From Peredibacter starrii (GTDB taxonomy: Bacteria > Bdellovibrionota > Bacteriovoracia > Bacteriovoracales > Bacteriovoracaceae): a stretch of DNA of 64,000 bases. Shown one piece after another: positions 1 through 7,123 of the stretch (position 1 is the stretch's first letter; every line of letters begins with the position of its first letter). A model generated the notes under the pieces. That model made no database searches, was not told the origin of the DNA, and worked only from the letters and a program-made list of their open reading frames with translations. The stretch is from positions 310,001 through 374,000 of the forward strand of contig NZ_CP139487.1 in NCBI RefSeq assembly GCF_034259205.1, in the 5' to 3' direction. The position numbers and the translations under genes are program-made.

Positions 1-462
1 CTTTGTTGGACTCAAACACGTTTACTTCTTCCTATTTGGTGGGGGATTGGTCGCTCATGGGCCACACTGACTGATTCGGAGAAAGAAGATCTGAAGGTCT
101 ACTTTGCCAAATCCCCTCTTATGCAGACTTATATTAAAAACCTGGGATTTACTTTCGCTAAGATTGAATTGGGTGTTTGGAATTTTCATGTAGAGCATTC
201 GAGTCTCACGAAGGAAGAAAAACTATATTGGCGTACAACCATTGAGGAAGAACTCAAGCGAAGTATTGTTTTCTTCAATGAAATTTCCGGTGAAACAAGC
301 TTCACCTGGTTCCGTCCTCAGTTGGGAGAAAGTATTTATTTTCGTTCCAGTATGATCCATCCCCTGAACGTGATTCAGAAAATTTCACTCGCAAGAAAGG
401 ACAACGTTCTCCTGAGAGAAACTGTCACCGGTATAGCAAGTGGAATGCTCACGACAGGTTAG
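1..462 (+). CDS. ppc: Phosphoenolpyruvate carboxylase, C-terminal part (gene cut by window start)
   Basis: The frame is open from base 1, so the 5' part lies outside the window. The enzyme carboxylates PEP to oxaloacetate to refill the TCA cycle. The visible residues match the end of the family: a CWTQTR segment at the window edge (family FAWTQTR), then an ...R.S.IHPLN.IQ stretch and the terminal RETVTGIASGML-TTG, which corresponds to the conserved C-terminal NGIAAGMRNTG that contributes to the active site. The stop is TAG at 460-462. The 3' end overlaps the convergent CsbD-like gene by 4 bp. Family assignment rests on these motifs only. Confidence 0.9.
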   Translation, partial: LCWTQTRLLLPIWWGIGRSWATLTDSEKEDLKVYFAKSPLMQTYIKNLGFTFAKIELGVWNFHVEHSSLTKEEKLYWRTTIEEELKRSIVFFNEISGETSFTWFRPQLGESIYFRSSMIHPLNVIQKISLARKDNVLLRETVTGIASGMLTTG

Positions 463-1016
463 TGACGAGCGTTCTTTTCACTCCGGTCAAAACTTCCAGG
501 TTTAAATGATCCAGGTTGAGGAGTTGAGGAATCCTTGATTTCATCCTCAAAAATTTCCTCGGACTCATCTTGCTTTTTAATGTCCAGTCTTTCTCTGCCA
601 GGATTTGCCCCTGAATAATTTGAATGATGCTGAGGATCTTCAATTTCTTCGTGACTTGCCTGATATGTTTTACTTTCAAACTCACTTCGCTCCTTCGAAC
701 GCGTATTGAATTCTTCTACATCATCTTCAAGTTGAGATTGGGCGGAAGTTCGGTCTTCAATCGGACTTCGCTGATAAGATGATCGATCTGGATCAAAATT
801 TTTATCTGAAGGATTATCAAAAGAATCCATCAATTGATCTAGTTTGGATTTAATCTCAGTGCGGGTTTCACCATAACGCTCTTCCACTAAACCACTGACC
901 TTATGAAGATTTCCTTTTAATTGTTCTAATTCATCGTCAGAAATTCTTCCCCATAAATTTCTAATACCACCCTTTATCTCTTTCCATTTTCCTCTAAATT
1001 GTTCTTCGCTCAACAT
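459..1016 (-). CDS. CsbD-like (UPF0337) stress protein with long acidic tail
   Basis: The first ~60 residues match the CsbD/YjbJ family, small stress-induced proteins of unclear biochemistry (SEEQFRGKWKEIKGGIRNLW, then two KG/K.SG repeats). Ordinary CsbD proteins are about 60-70 residues. This one has 185, with a tail of ~120 residues rich in Glu, Asp, Ser, Gln and Arg and almost no hydrophobic residues, so probably disordered. An AGGAGGG ribosome-binding site precedes the ATG and a sigma-54 -24/-12 site lies about 30 bp upstream, divergent from the one serving the next gene. The 3' end overlaps ppc by 4 bp. The function of the tail is unknown. Confidence 0.8.
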   Translation of the reverse strand: MLSEEQFRGKWKEIKGGIRNLWGRISDDELEQLKGNLHKVSGLVEERYGETRTEIKSKLDQLMDSFDNPSDKNFDPDRSSYQRSPIEDRTSAQSQLEDDVEEFNTRSKERSEFESKTYQASHEEIEDPQHHSNYSGANPGRERLDIKKQDESEEIFEDEIKDSSTPQPGSFKPGSFDRSEKNARH

Positions 1017-1047
1017 AAAACCCTCCTTGGATACTCATACAGTGCAA

Positions 1048-1063
1048 AGCATATTTGGTGCCA
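1048..1063 (-). promoter_or_regulatory. Sigma-54 promoter for the CsbD-like gene
   Basis: On the minus strand the sequence is TGGCAC-CAAAT-ATGCT, matching the consensus TGGCAC-N5-TTGCW at all but one core position, with GG at -24 and GC at -12 correctly spaced. It lies 30 bp upstream of the ATG. It is back to back with a second site at 1071-1086, so the two genes probably share activator-bound DNA. Confidence 0.75.
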
Positions 1064-1070
1064 AAAACCG

Positions 1071-1086
1071 TGGCATAAAATTTGCT
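1071..1086 (+). promoter_or_regulatory. Sigma-54 promoter for the 86-aa gene
   Basis: TGGCAT-AAAAT-TTGCT fits the -24/-12 consensus with one mismatch (T for C at position 6), a change shared by two further sites in this window. The expected start point, about 12 bp past the GC, leaves a ~25-nt leader containing the AGGAGG site of the gene at 1124. Confidence 0.75.
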
Positions 1087-1123
1087 CCTGTAATTCCATG
1101 ACCCATTACAAATAGGAGGATGT

Positions 1124-1384
1124 ATGAGCCGTAAGACTGGTGCAAAAGAAAGAAAAACACACACTGAAAAGGTGCTTAAGAATATGAATAAAAACGCTCA
1201 AACGGCCTCTCCGGTTGTGAAGAGTAAGGTTTCTAGCAACGTAGATCCTTCACTTAAAGATCAATACAACGTGATTAGAAAAGACCTATTGAAACTCCGC
1301 GAAGACCTTGCAAAGGGTTACGATATGACAAAAAATCTTGTTGAAAAGAAAGGTCTTTGGAAACAAATTTTAAGCGCGAAATAG
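1124..1384 (+). CDS. Small basic protein of unknown function, sigma-54 controlled
   Basis: I do not recognise this 86-residue protein. It is Lys-rich (basic N-terminal third with KERKTHTEKVLKNMNKNAQ) followed by a likely helical segment (IRKDLLKLREDLAKGYDMTKNLV). It has no signal peptide and no membrane segment. A strong AGGAGG site sits 7 nt before ATG, a sigma-54 promoter precedes it and a clear intrinsic terminator follows, so it is a single-gene transcript. Its promoter, shared with the CsbD-like and DUF1328 genes nearby, suggests a stress-response role. That role is inferred from context only. Confidence 0.7.
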   Translation: MSRKTGAKERKTHTEKVLKNMNKNAQTASPVVKSKVSSNVDPSLKDQYNVIRKDLLKLREDLAKGYDMTKNLVEKKGLWKQILSAK

Positions 1385-1397
1385 TTGACCTTTACTC

Positions 1398-1427
1398 AGA
1401 GCGGAAGTCATATTCCGCTCTTCTTTT
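1398..1427 (+). terminator. Intrinsic terminator after the 86-aa gene
   Basis: A perfect 9-bp stem, AGAGCGGAA at 1398-1406 and TTCCGCTCT at 1413-1421, is followed by TCTTTTG. Confidence 0.75.
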
Positions 1428-1527
1428 GTGTCATTCAGTCACATACATTACAAATATTGAGTGGAAGTTTGCCCCTAAAAATTCCCACATTTCTCCCTAA
1501 CTTAGTAAATTTTAAACGCACATATCT

Positions 1528-1543
1528 TGGCATGAATCCTGCG
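1528..1543 (+). promoter_or_regulatory. Sigma-54 promoter for the first DUF1328 gene
   Basis: TGGCAT-GAATC-CTGCG keeps GG(-24) and GC(-12) at the right spacing. It shares the T at position 6 and the CTGC -12 form with the site at 4944, which serves the paralogous gene. It lies 45 bp before the ATG at 1588. Confidence 0.65.
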
Positions 1544-1587
1544 ATACCCTGAATGCGGGCCGTCTCTCTCAATACAAGGAGATAGTT

Positions 1588-1764
1588 ATGTTAAGAGCAG
1601 CAATTGCATTTTTTGTCCTGGGGCTGGTGGCCATTCTCCTAGGCGCCAATAACATTGGTGGGCTATCTGTTGATATCGGTAAAACCCTTCTCTTTATTTT
1701 CTTAATTCTTGCCGTCATTAGCTTCATTGCAAGCTTGGTCGTAGGTAAAAAGATCGTTAAATGA
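1588..1764 (+). CDS. DUF1328 (YtjA/UPF0391) small membrane protein, copy 1
   Basis: This 58-residue protein has two hydrophobic helices, starting MLRAAIAFFVLGLVAILLG and then an IGKTLLFIFLILAVISFI segment, the typical two-helix pattern of DUF1328 inner-membrane proteins. The family is often stress-induced but its biochemical role is not known. AAGGAGA lies 7 nt before the ATG. The stop overlaps the ATGA of a possible longer start of the next gene. A close paralogue lies at 5007, and the first 23 coding bases of the two genes are identical. Both have a sigma-54 promoter upstream. Confidence 0.85.
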   Translation: MLRAAIAFFVLGLVAILLGANNIGGLSVDIGKTLLFIFLILAVISFIASLVVGKKIVK

Positions 1765-1784
1765 ATCAGCAGAGAGGTTTTCAA

Positions 1785-1988
1785 ATGGACGTTAAAAACC
1801 ACTTTTTCCTGACATTCCTGGCGCTGTTTTTCCTGGGAGTGATTGTCACAAAACCAGGTGAAACATTTCAGCCAGCAAAAGAAGAAAGAGATTGTCGATT
1901 AGTGAAAGGAAAAATGGCGTGCGTCTATCACTACCATGAAGACAGAATTACCAGCACGATCGGCGAAGTACATTATCAATACAGATAG
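1785..1988 (+). CDS. Small protein with one N-terminal hydrophobic segment, unknown function
   Basis: I do not recognise this 67-residue product. Residues ~5-22 form a hydrophobic helix (HFFLTFLALFFLGVIV) that could be a signal anchor. The remainder is short and polar, with two Cys and several His/Tyr (CRLVKGKMACVYHYHED). AGAGAGG seven bases before the ATG at 1785 favours this start. An ATG at 1761, overlapping the DUF1328 stop, would add eight residues. The gene sits in the sigma-54-driven DUF1328 transcript and ends in a strong terminator. It could be an exported small protein. Confidence 0.55.
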   Translation: MDVKNHFFLTFLALFFLGVIVTKPGETFQPAKEERDCRLVKGKMACVYHYHEDRITSTIGEVHYQYR

Positions 1989-2015
1989 AAAGGGAGTTTC
2001 TCCCTTTCTATTCTA
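1985..2015. terminator. Intrinsic terminator between convergent genes
   Basis: A perfect 12-bp stem (1985-1996 with 2000-2011) encloses a 3-base loop. It covers the ends of both convergent genes. Bases flank it as TTCT on the right and, on the other strand, with few Ts, so it acts mainly for the plus strand. Confidence 0.6.
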
Positions 2016-2835
2016 AAAATCTGAATTTTAAATCTTCCAAGTTAAGCTCATTTAGAAGTGATTCCAAACGGCGTCTTGGGTGTTCTTTTGGCAGGTCTTT
2101 GAATTGAGCAATGATAAGTTCGTTTTTCATTGAGTGTTCCCACCCGATGAGTTCTGTCACCGTCACTTGATAACCGTGAGCTTCAAGTTCCAAACATCTC
2201 AGTACGTTTGTAATCTGACTTCCGAATTCACGAGTATGAATCGGGTGACGCCAAATTTCAGTCAGAACACTTCTTCCAAGATTTTTGCCTTTGTTCTTGC
2301 GTAGAACCGAGGCCACCTCTGCCTGACAACAAGGAACTAATACGACAAAACGTGCTTTCTTTTCGAGAGCAAATTTAATGGCGTCATCTGTGGCCGTATC
2401 ACAAGCATGAAGAGCGGTAACGATATCAACCTGCTCGGGAAGTTTTTGTGAGGTAATTGACTCTTCAACGGAAAGATTCAAGAACTTCATTCTTTCAAAG
2501 CGCAGGCGCTTGGCCAGGTCCTCTGATTTTTTAACTAATTCCTCACGAGTTTCAATCCCATAAATTTCTCCACGTTTTAGTGCTTTGAAAAAGAGATCGA
2601 AGATAATAAAGCCTAAATACGATTTCCCGGCACCATGATCGACCAGTGAGAAGTTTTTCTCCGGATCTTTCACCACTTCATTCAAGAGTGGCTCAATGAA
2701 ATTATAAAGGTGATAAACTTGTTTCAGCTTTCGACGTGAATCCTGATTGAGTTTTCCATCACGAGTGAGGATGTGAAGTTCTTTAAGCAGTTCTACAGAC
2801 TGCCCTGGTCTGATTTCTGGAATGTTTGTTGTCAT
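2008..2835 (-). CDS. SAM-dependent methyltransferase-like protein (Methyltransf_32 type)
   Basis: A Rossmann-type methyltransferase of ~275 residues. The SAM-binding motif I region reads LVDHGAGKSYLGF, followed by the acidic end of the second strand (IYGIETREELV), ALHACDTATDDAI, and a VPCCQAEV motif. DHGAGKSYL, LHACDTATD and PCCQ together are typical of the Methyltransf_32 group (METTL25-like), whose substrates in bacteria are not settled. I chose the ATG at 2835. A longer frame runs to 2898, but an extended -10 TGCTATACT ends just 6 nt before 2835, as expected for a leaderless message. The gene is transcribed alone. Confidence 0.7.
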   Translation of the reverse strand: MTTNIPEIRPGQSVELLKELHILTRDGKLNQDSRRKLKQVYHLYNFIEPLLNEVVKDPEKNFSLVDHGAGKSYLGFIIFDLFFKALKRGEIYGIETREELVKKSEDLAKRLRFERMKFLNLSVEESITSQKLPEQVDIVTALHACDTATDDAIKFALEKKARFVVLVPCCQAEVASVLRKNKGKNLGRSVLTEIWRHPIHTREFGSQITNVLRCLELEAHGYQVTVTELIGWEHSMKNELIIAQFKDLPKEHPRRRLESLLNELNLEDLKFRFLE

Positions 2836-3179
2836 GAGCGGAGTATAGCACGAATGAGAGGATACCACCTTGGCAAAACCAAGGTGATATATCGGCAATT
2901 TATTTGTTCGATGGGAACGCTAACAGATATGTGCAGGATGTGTGTTTTTGCTGCCGATTCTCATGAAACTCTCGTCAGTCCATTCGGACCGTAACGTTGT
3001 TAGCAGACTCTACTAAGCATTTCAAATGCCATGGGGAAAGCCACAATATTTCAACATCTTACGATTTAACCAATAATGTTGCGGGGTTTTTTGTCACATT
3101 AGGTCGGGGTGTTATTCCCGAAATCGCTTAAGAAATCGAGAAAATAGGCTTAAAATCTACCATTACCGAGGGAGTAGTT
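2836..3179. other. 344-bp gene-free stretch upstream of the Hpt gene
   Basis: No convincing gene is seen. It holds the promoter of the minus-strand methyltransferase and, near the right end, a TAAAAT -10-like box at 3151-3156 before the Hpt gene. A 7-bp inverted repeat, GCTAACA at 2919-2925 and TGTTAGC at 2998-3004, brackets about 70 bp that could fold but matches no RNA I know. Confidence 0.4.
2842..2850 (-). promoter_or_regulatory. Extended -10 promoter giving a probably leaderless message
   Basis: TGCTATACT on the minus strand ends 6 nt before the ATG at 2835. No good -35 and no Shine-Dalgarno sequence are visible. The same nonamer precedes the beta-lactamase gene at 16191. Confidence 0.5.
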
Positions 3180-3446
3180 ATGGAAGTACCTGAAGCTATG
3201 CAAACTCGATATGTGGAGAGAAGAAAGCAGGATCTGGAAGTATGCCGGAAGAACCTTGCCTTACAAAAATTCTCCGAACTTGAAAAAGTCGGCCATCAAT
3301 TAAAAGGCAATGGTGTCACATTTGGTTTTGATGATATTTCCGTGATCGGAAAAAGAATGGAAGTTGCCGCTGCCGAGGCCAATGTTCACGAAATGGAAAA
3401 GGCCCTTAAGGACCTTTCCCATTGGGTAAAGCAACATCTTAATTAA
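3180..3446 (+). CDS. Stand-alone histidine phosphotransfer (Hpt) protein
   Basis: The 88 residues form one Hpt domain. The phosphoacceptor is predicted as His39 in a GHQLKGNGVTFGF motif, matching the family's H-x-L-K-G...-G signature. Hpt proteins shuttle phosphate between receiver domains in phosphorelays. No kinase is adjacent. The convergent NtrC-type regulator, whose gene overlaps this one by 8 bp at the 3' end, is an obvious partner candidate, but that is inference. The start is an ATG with a GAGGGAG site 4-10 nt upstream. Confidence 0.85.
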   Translation: MEVPEAMQTRYVERRKQDLEVCRKNLALQKFSELEKVGHQLKGNGVTFGFDDISVIGKRMEVAAAEANVHEMEKALKDLSHWVKQHLN

Positions 3447-4836
3447 GGTTCATCTCTTTTAATTTGCGATAAAGAGTTTTACGATCGATGCCAAGATCTT
3501 TGGCCGTTTGCTCTTTGGCACCATCATTCTTATCGAAAATATATTGAATGTATTTCTTTGAAAGCTCATCCAGAGTCACTGGCTTTTCATATTCAAAGCT
3601 CACACCAATTTTATTCTCCTGAGGTGTCTCTCCACCCGTTGATGGATAAGCGTCTTCAGTCGGAAGATCTTCCGCTTGAATAAACTCAGATGTCGTAAGC
3701 ACAACCGCTCTTTCAATCGCGTTTTCAAGCTCACGAACGTTACCTTTCCATTCATGGGCCTCAAGTTTTTGAATGGCGTCTTTATTGAAACCCTTCACAT
3801 TCACATTGTTCATGACTGCGAATTTTTTCAGGAAGTACTCACTCAAAGGAAGAATATCATCTCTTCTTTCTCTTAGCGGTGGCATATAAATGGGAATTAC
3901 ATTTAAACGGAAGAATAAGTCTTCTCTGAATCTACCTTCCGCCACTTCTTTACGAAGGTCTTTATGGGTAGCACAGATAATTCTCGCGGTGATATCTCGG
4001 TATTGGTTCTCACCGATACGCTTAACTTTTCGCTCTTGTAGTACACGCAATAATTTTGCCTGCAGTGGAAGAGTCAGGTCACCAATTTCATCTAAGAACA
4101 AGGTACCTTTATTCGCCTCTTCAAAGAGACCAACTTTCTTATCATGAGCACCAGTGAAGGCACCTTTGGCGTGACCGAATAGCTCTGATCCGAGAAGGTT
4201 CTCCGGAATGGCCGAACAGTTAATCGCAATGAAAGGTCCGTCGCGCTTATCTCCTAATTCGTGAACAGCTCGAGCAATAACTTCTTTACCTGAACCAGAT
4301 TCACCTGAGATGAGAACGTTGGCCTGACTACTTGAAACTCTTTTCGCGAGTTCAAGTGCCTTTTTAAATCCTTGCGACTTACCAATGACGCCCTTAAGTC
4401 CAAGAAGGTCTTCCTGGAAAAGACTTTTTAAATTTGTGTTCTCTTGTTGAACCTCATTTAAAAAGAGAGCACGTTGAACAGAAATAAGAAGCTGTGGGAT
4501 ATGAAGAGGTTTTAATACGAAATCGTAAGCACCTGCTTCAATCGCTTCAACTGCGGTTTCAACGCTTCCTTCAGAGGTCATGAGAATAATTGGAAGAGAC
4601 GAGTTTGAACGTCTGATCCTGCGAATAAAATCCATCCCAGACATCACCGGCAGTTTTAAATCCGAGATAACAACATCAGGTTCAACTCGCTTATTTTCAA
4701 TTTCAATGAGGGCCTCTTCAGCATTGCCGAAGGCAAATACCTTATAACCACGTTGTTTAAAGAAACTTGATAGAAGGTCCAATAGGTCCAGATCGTCGTC
4801 GATTAAAGTGATGGTGGCGCTGTTTTTGAGTTTCAC
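3439..4836 (-). CDS. NtrC-family sigma-54 activator (REC-AAA+-Fis)
   Basis: A 465-residue response regulator. The receiver domain spans residues 7-122 with predicted phosphoacceptor Asp59 and Lys109. The AAA+ domain spans ~148-385 with Walker A GESGSGKE (178-185), the sigma-54-contacting GAFTGA loop (225-230) and Walker B LFLDEIGD. A Fis-type helix-turn-helix ends the protein (AKDLGIDRKTLYRKL). The start is taken as GTG at 4836, with AAAGGA upstream. The open frame extends further, to 4932, but without receiver homology. Four sigma-54 promoters lie within 3.4 kb, so it may control them. No cognate kinase is adjacent. Confidence 0.93.
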   Translation of the reverse strand: MKLKNSATITLIDDDLDLLDLLSSFFKQRGYKVFAFGNAEEALIEIENKRVEPDVVISDLKLPVMSGMDFIRRIRRSNSSLPIILMTSEGSVETAVEAIEAGAYDFVLKPLHIPQLLISVQRALFLNEVQQENTNLKSLFQEDLLGLKGVIGKSQGFKKALELAKRVSSSQANVLISGESGSGKEVIARAVHELGDKRDGPFIAINCSAIPENLLGSELFGHAKGAFTGAHDKKVGLFEEANKGTLFLDEIGDLTLPLQAKLLRVLQERKVKRIGENQYRDITARIICATHKDLRKEVAEGRFREDLFFRLNVIPIYMPPLRERRDDILPLSEYFLKKFAVMNNVNVKGFNKDAIQKLEAHEWKGNVRELENAIERAVVLTTSEFIQAEDLPTEDAYPSTGGETPQENKIGVSFEYEKPVTLDELSKKYIQYIFDKNDGAKEQTAKDLGIDRKTLYRKLKEMNLN

Positions 4837-4943
4837 GGGGCTAAAATCCTTTGACGGGAATTTTTGCCTAATATAGTGGCAGAAATACCCAGTGGCAAGA
4901 CCTTGTGAATCTGTAAGTGCTCGATAACACAATAAAAAAAACG

Positions 4944-4959
4944 TGGCATCTTGACTGCA
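4944..4959 (+). promoter_or_regulatory. Sigma-54 promoter for the second DUF1328 operon
   Basis: TGGCAT-CTTGA-CTGCA has GG and GC at -24/-12 with correct spacing. It lies 48 bp before the ATG at 5007 and faces away from the sigma-54 activator gene. Confidence 0.7.
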
Positions 4960-5006
4960 CCTTCCTATCTGGGCCCTTGGGTCTAAGCATTAAGAGGGAA
5001 ATATTT

Positions 5007-5189
5007 ATGTTAAGAGCAGCAATTGCATTCTTCGTGTTAGGACTTTTGGCCTTCATATTTGGGGCCTATAATATAGCAGGGACATCAATCGAAGTCGGAA
5101 AGATCCTGCTGGTGGTTTTTCTGGTCTTTGCATTGATCAGCTTTCTCGGTGGACTTACAACCGGCAGAACGAAGGATAGATTGCCTTGA
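5007..5189 (+). CDS. DUF1328 (YtjA/UPF0391) small membrane protein, copy 2
   Basis: A 60-residue paralogue of the protein at 1588. It has the same N-terminus (MLRAAIAFFVLGL) and two hydrophobic helices, but a longer basic C-terminus (TTGRTKDRLP). The frame continues upstream, but the ATG at 5007 has an AGAGGGA site and lines up with the family and the paralogue, so the upstream part is leader. Its TGA overlaps the TTG start of the next gene, giving translational coupling, and it sits on a sigma-54 promoter. A membrane stress role is inferred from the family. Confidence 0.87.
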   Translation: MLRAAIAFFVLGLLAFIFGAYNIAGTSIEVGKILLVVFLVFALISFLGGLTTGRTKDRLP

Positions 5190-5884
5190 ATTTAGCAGAT
5201 TCAGTCAAATATGTTCTTAAGCGGAAGAAGCACAATATCTTCACAGAGTTTTGGAGAGATGATTTCAAAGGTCTTCTGAAACAATCTCAAGGGGACGTCT
5301 CTCACCTCTTTAAAAGTGGCATTGGCCAATTCAAAAGCGCCAAACAAACAGGATTCAAATTTTCCGTTAAAGACATTTTAGAATCGGGAATGGATGTCCT
5401 CACCATTTTCAAAGTCACTCCACGTCGTGTGAAAGATGGATACTTACAATTTAAAGATGATTTTGTGCATGAGCTTGATAAACAACCTGATCAAAAGCAG
5501 AAAACTATTTTCATCTTAAAAGTTTTGGGCGCACTTACAAGTTTTGCAGTCGGAACTTTCTATAGCATGAAGAAAGGCGGTACGGACTTTAAGATTCCGG
5601 GTCTTAAGGCCAAGAATGCTTTCACTCAATTCCTGCTTACCGAAATTGTTTTCAAATTGTCCCAGGTTTTTATCGTTCGCTTCTTGAACGAAGTTGAACG
5701 TCAGATGACAGACACAGATGAACTTTCCAATATCCGCTATTTTAAAGCATTAATCTCTGATCGAACTCAGATTTTGGCAAAAGAAGGCGAAGTTGAGCAT
5801 CCGCATGAGCCAGATGATCGGGCCATTGAGATTGTGGATGACCTCAAAAATTACATAATGACTGGTAAGCGCCAGTATCACTAA
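5186..5884 (+). CDS. Unknown protein coupled to DUF1328
   Basis: I do not recognise this 232-residue protein. It starts with TTG inside the stop of the DUF1328 gene (TTGA) and depends on that gene for promoter and probably translation. The N-terminal half is basic and polar. Residues ~107-125 are moderately hydrophobic (IFILKVLGALTSFAVGTFY) and ~143-166 form a second hydrophobic or amphipathic stretch, so it may associate with the membrane. The C-terminus is acidic with a His-rich patch (EHPHEPDD). Co-expression with DUF1328 from a sigma-54 promoter suggests a role in the same envelope or stress response. Confidence 0.7.
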   Translation: MNLADSVKYVLKRKKHNIFTEFWRDDFKGLLKQSQGDVSHLFKSGIGQFKSAKQTGFKFSVKDILESGMDVLTIFKVTPRRVKDGYLQFKDDFVHELDKQPDQKQKTIFILKVLGALTSFAVGTFYSMKKGGTDFKIPGLKAKNAFTQFLLTEIVFKLSQVFIVRFLNEVERQMTDTDELSNIRYFKALISDRTQILAKEGEVEHPHEPDDRAIEIVDDLKNYIMTGKRQYH

Positions 5885-5927
5885 CTTACTCATGACAACA
5901 AAGTGTAATTCGAGCTATGGTTTTGCC

Positions 5928-6575
5928 ATGGATATAAATGAAACATTGGAAAATTTAAGAGGCACTTACCTGAATGCAATGCTGGATATCAAGGATTGTA
6001 ATCCTGATCCCGTTTTGCAATTTGATAAATGGCTGGAAGATGCCGTGAATGCAAAGTGCGATGAGCCCAATGCTTTTGTGCTCTCTACGATTAAAGGTGA
6101 TCGTCCTCGTGGTCGAGTTGTTCTCTTAAAAGGCATCCACGAAAACCAATTCATTTTTTACACCAACTACAATAGTGCCAAGGGTGATGAGATTGCTCTT
6201 CACGATAAAGTTTCTCTTACTTTCTTATGGCTTCCCCTGCACCGTCAGGTGCGCATTGAAGGCGTGATCAAAAAAGTAGAACCTAAAATTTCTGATGAGT
6301 ATTTTCATAAGCGTCCACGCGGATCTCAACTTGGTGCCATTGCCTCACCTCAAAGTCATAAGGTTTCTAGTCGCGAGGAACTTGAAAAGTTTTTTGCTGA
6401 TGTTGAAAAGAAGTTCGCCGGAACTGAAGTTCTTCCACGACCTGCTCACTGGGGCGGATATGGAATTGAAGCTGATTACATAGAGTTTTGGCAGGGAAGA
6501 AACAATCGTATGCACGATCGTATCTGCTATGAGCAGAAAAATGGTAAATGGGAACTTTATCGATTAGCACCTTGA
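5928..6575 (+). CDS. pdxH: Pyridoxamine/pyridoxine 5'-phosphate oxidase
   Basis: FMN-dependent oxidase making pyridoxal 5'-phosphate, the last step of vitamin B6 synthesis and salvage. The 215-residue product matches the family along its length: GRVVLLKG and FIFYTNYNSAKGDEI (FMN and dimer contacts), LPLHRQVRIEGV, YFHKRPRGSQLGAIAS, and the C-terminal YIEFWQGRNNRMHDRI with terminal RLAP, a family hallmark. An ATG at 5892 would add 12 residues. 5928 fits the usual length better, and neither start has a good Shine-Dalgarno site. The 3' end overlaps the convergent PAP2 gene by 19 bp. Confidence 0.93.
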   Translation: MDINETLENLRGTYLNAMLDIKDCNPDPVLQFDKWLEDAVNAKCDEPNAFVLSTIKGDRPRGRVVLLKGIHENQFIFYTNYNSAKGDEIALHDKVSLTFLWLPLHRQVRIEGVIKKVEPKISDEYFHKRPRGSQLGAIASPQSHKVSSREELEKFFADVEKKFAGTEVLPRPAHWGGYGIEADYIEFWQGRNNRMHDRICYEQKNGKWELYRLAP

Positions 6576-7123
6576 TGGTTGCGATAGACCCAGGCAAAGA
6601 ACGACGCCCAGATTGTACCGATTACGAATCCACCAATAACATCTCCAGGGTAATGAACACCTAAATAAATGCGACTGTAGCTTACAAGCACAGGGGCGAT
6701 CCAGATGAGATGTTTCCATTTGTGTTTGAAGTTTAAAGTTTTAAAAGAAAACATCACGAGTGCCAAAGAGTTCGCGGCATGTGAAGAAACAAACCCAAAT
6801 TTTCCTCCACACTTTTGTCCGAATGAATAGATGAGTGGTTTTAAATCGATTTCGCGACAAGGGCGCAGACGATTTACGATGTTCTTTAGAACATACGAAG
6901 AAGTCACATCACTTGCAATCAGTGTAAGCACCAGGAAAAGAGCAAAGTAAGCAGTTTCTTTTTTTCCGAAGTGCTTATAGCTATACCAAAAGAAATAACC
7001 CAGAAAAGGCACCCAGATTGATTGTCCGGAAAGGACAGTCATCAATCCATTTAGCCATTCAGCGTGATAGGAATTTAACCACAGAAAAAAAGAGCGATCG
7101 AGAGCTTGAAGGCCTTCAATCAC
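6557..7123 (-). CDS. PAP2-family membrane phosphatase
   Basis: A 188-residue membrane phosphatase with all three acid-phosphatase signatures: K80-x6-RP (KNIVNRLRP), SSH at 113-115 and SRIYLGVHYPGD (150-161, His157). About five hydrophobic helices surround them. PAP2 enzymes in bacteria dephosphorylate undecaprenyl pyrophosphate, phosphatidylglycerol phosphate or lipid A. Its gene overlaps by ATGA with the polyprenyl-phosphate-sugar synthase upstream, so recycling of the polyprenyl carrier is the most likely job, though this is inferred from position. Confidence 0.85.
   Translation of the reverse strand: MIEGLQALDRSFFLWLNSYHAEWLNGLMTVLSGQSIWVPFLGYFFWYSYKHFGKKETAYFALFLVLTLIASDVTSSYVLKNIVNRLRPCREIDLKPLIYSFGQKCGGKFGFVSSHAANSLALVMFSFKTLNFKHKWKHLIWIAPVLVSYSRIYLGVHYPGDVIGGFVIGTIWASFFAWVYRNHQGANR

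Noticed and set aside
4837-4932. N-terminal extension of the NtrC-type regulator
   Set aside because: The 32 extra residues lie upstream of a GTG with AAAGGA and do not resemble a receiver domain.
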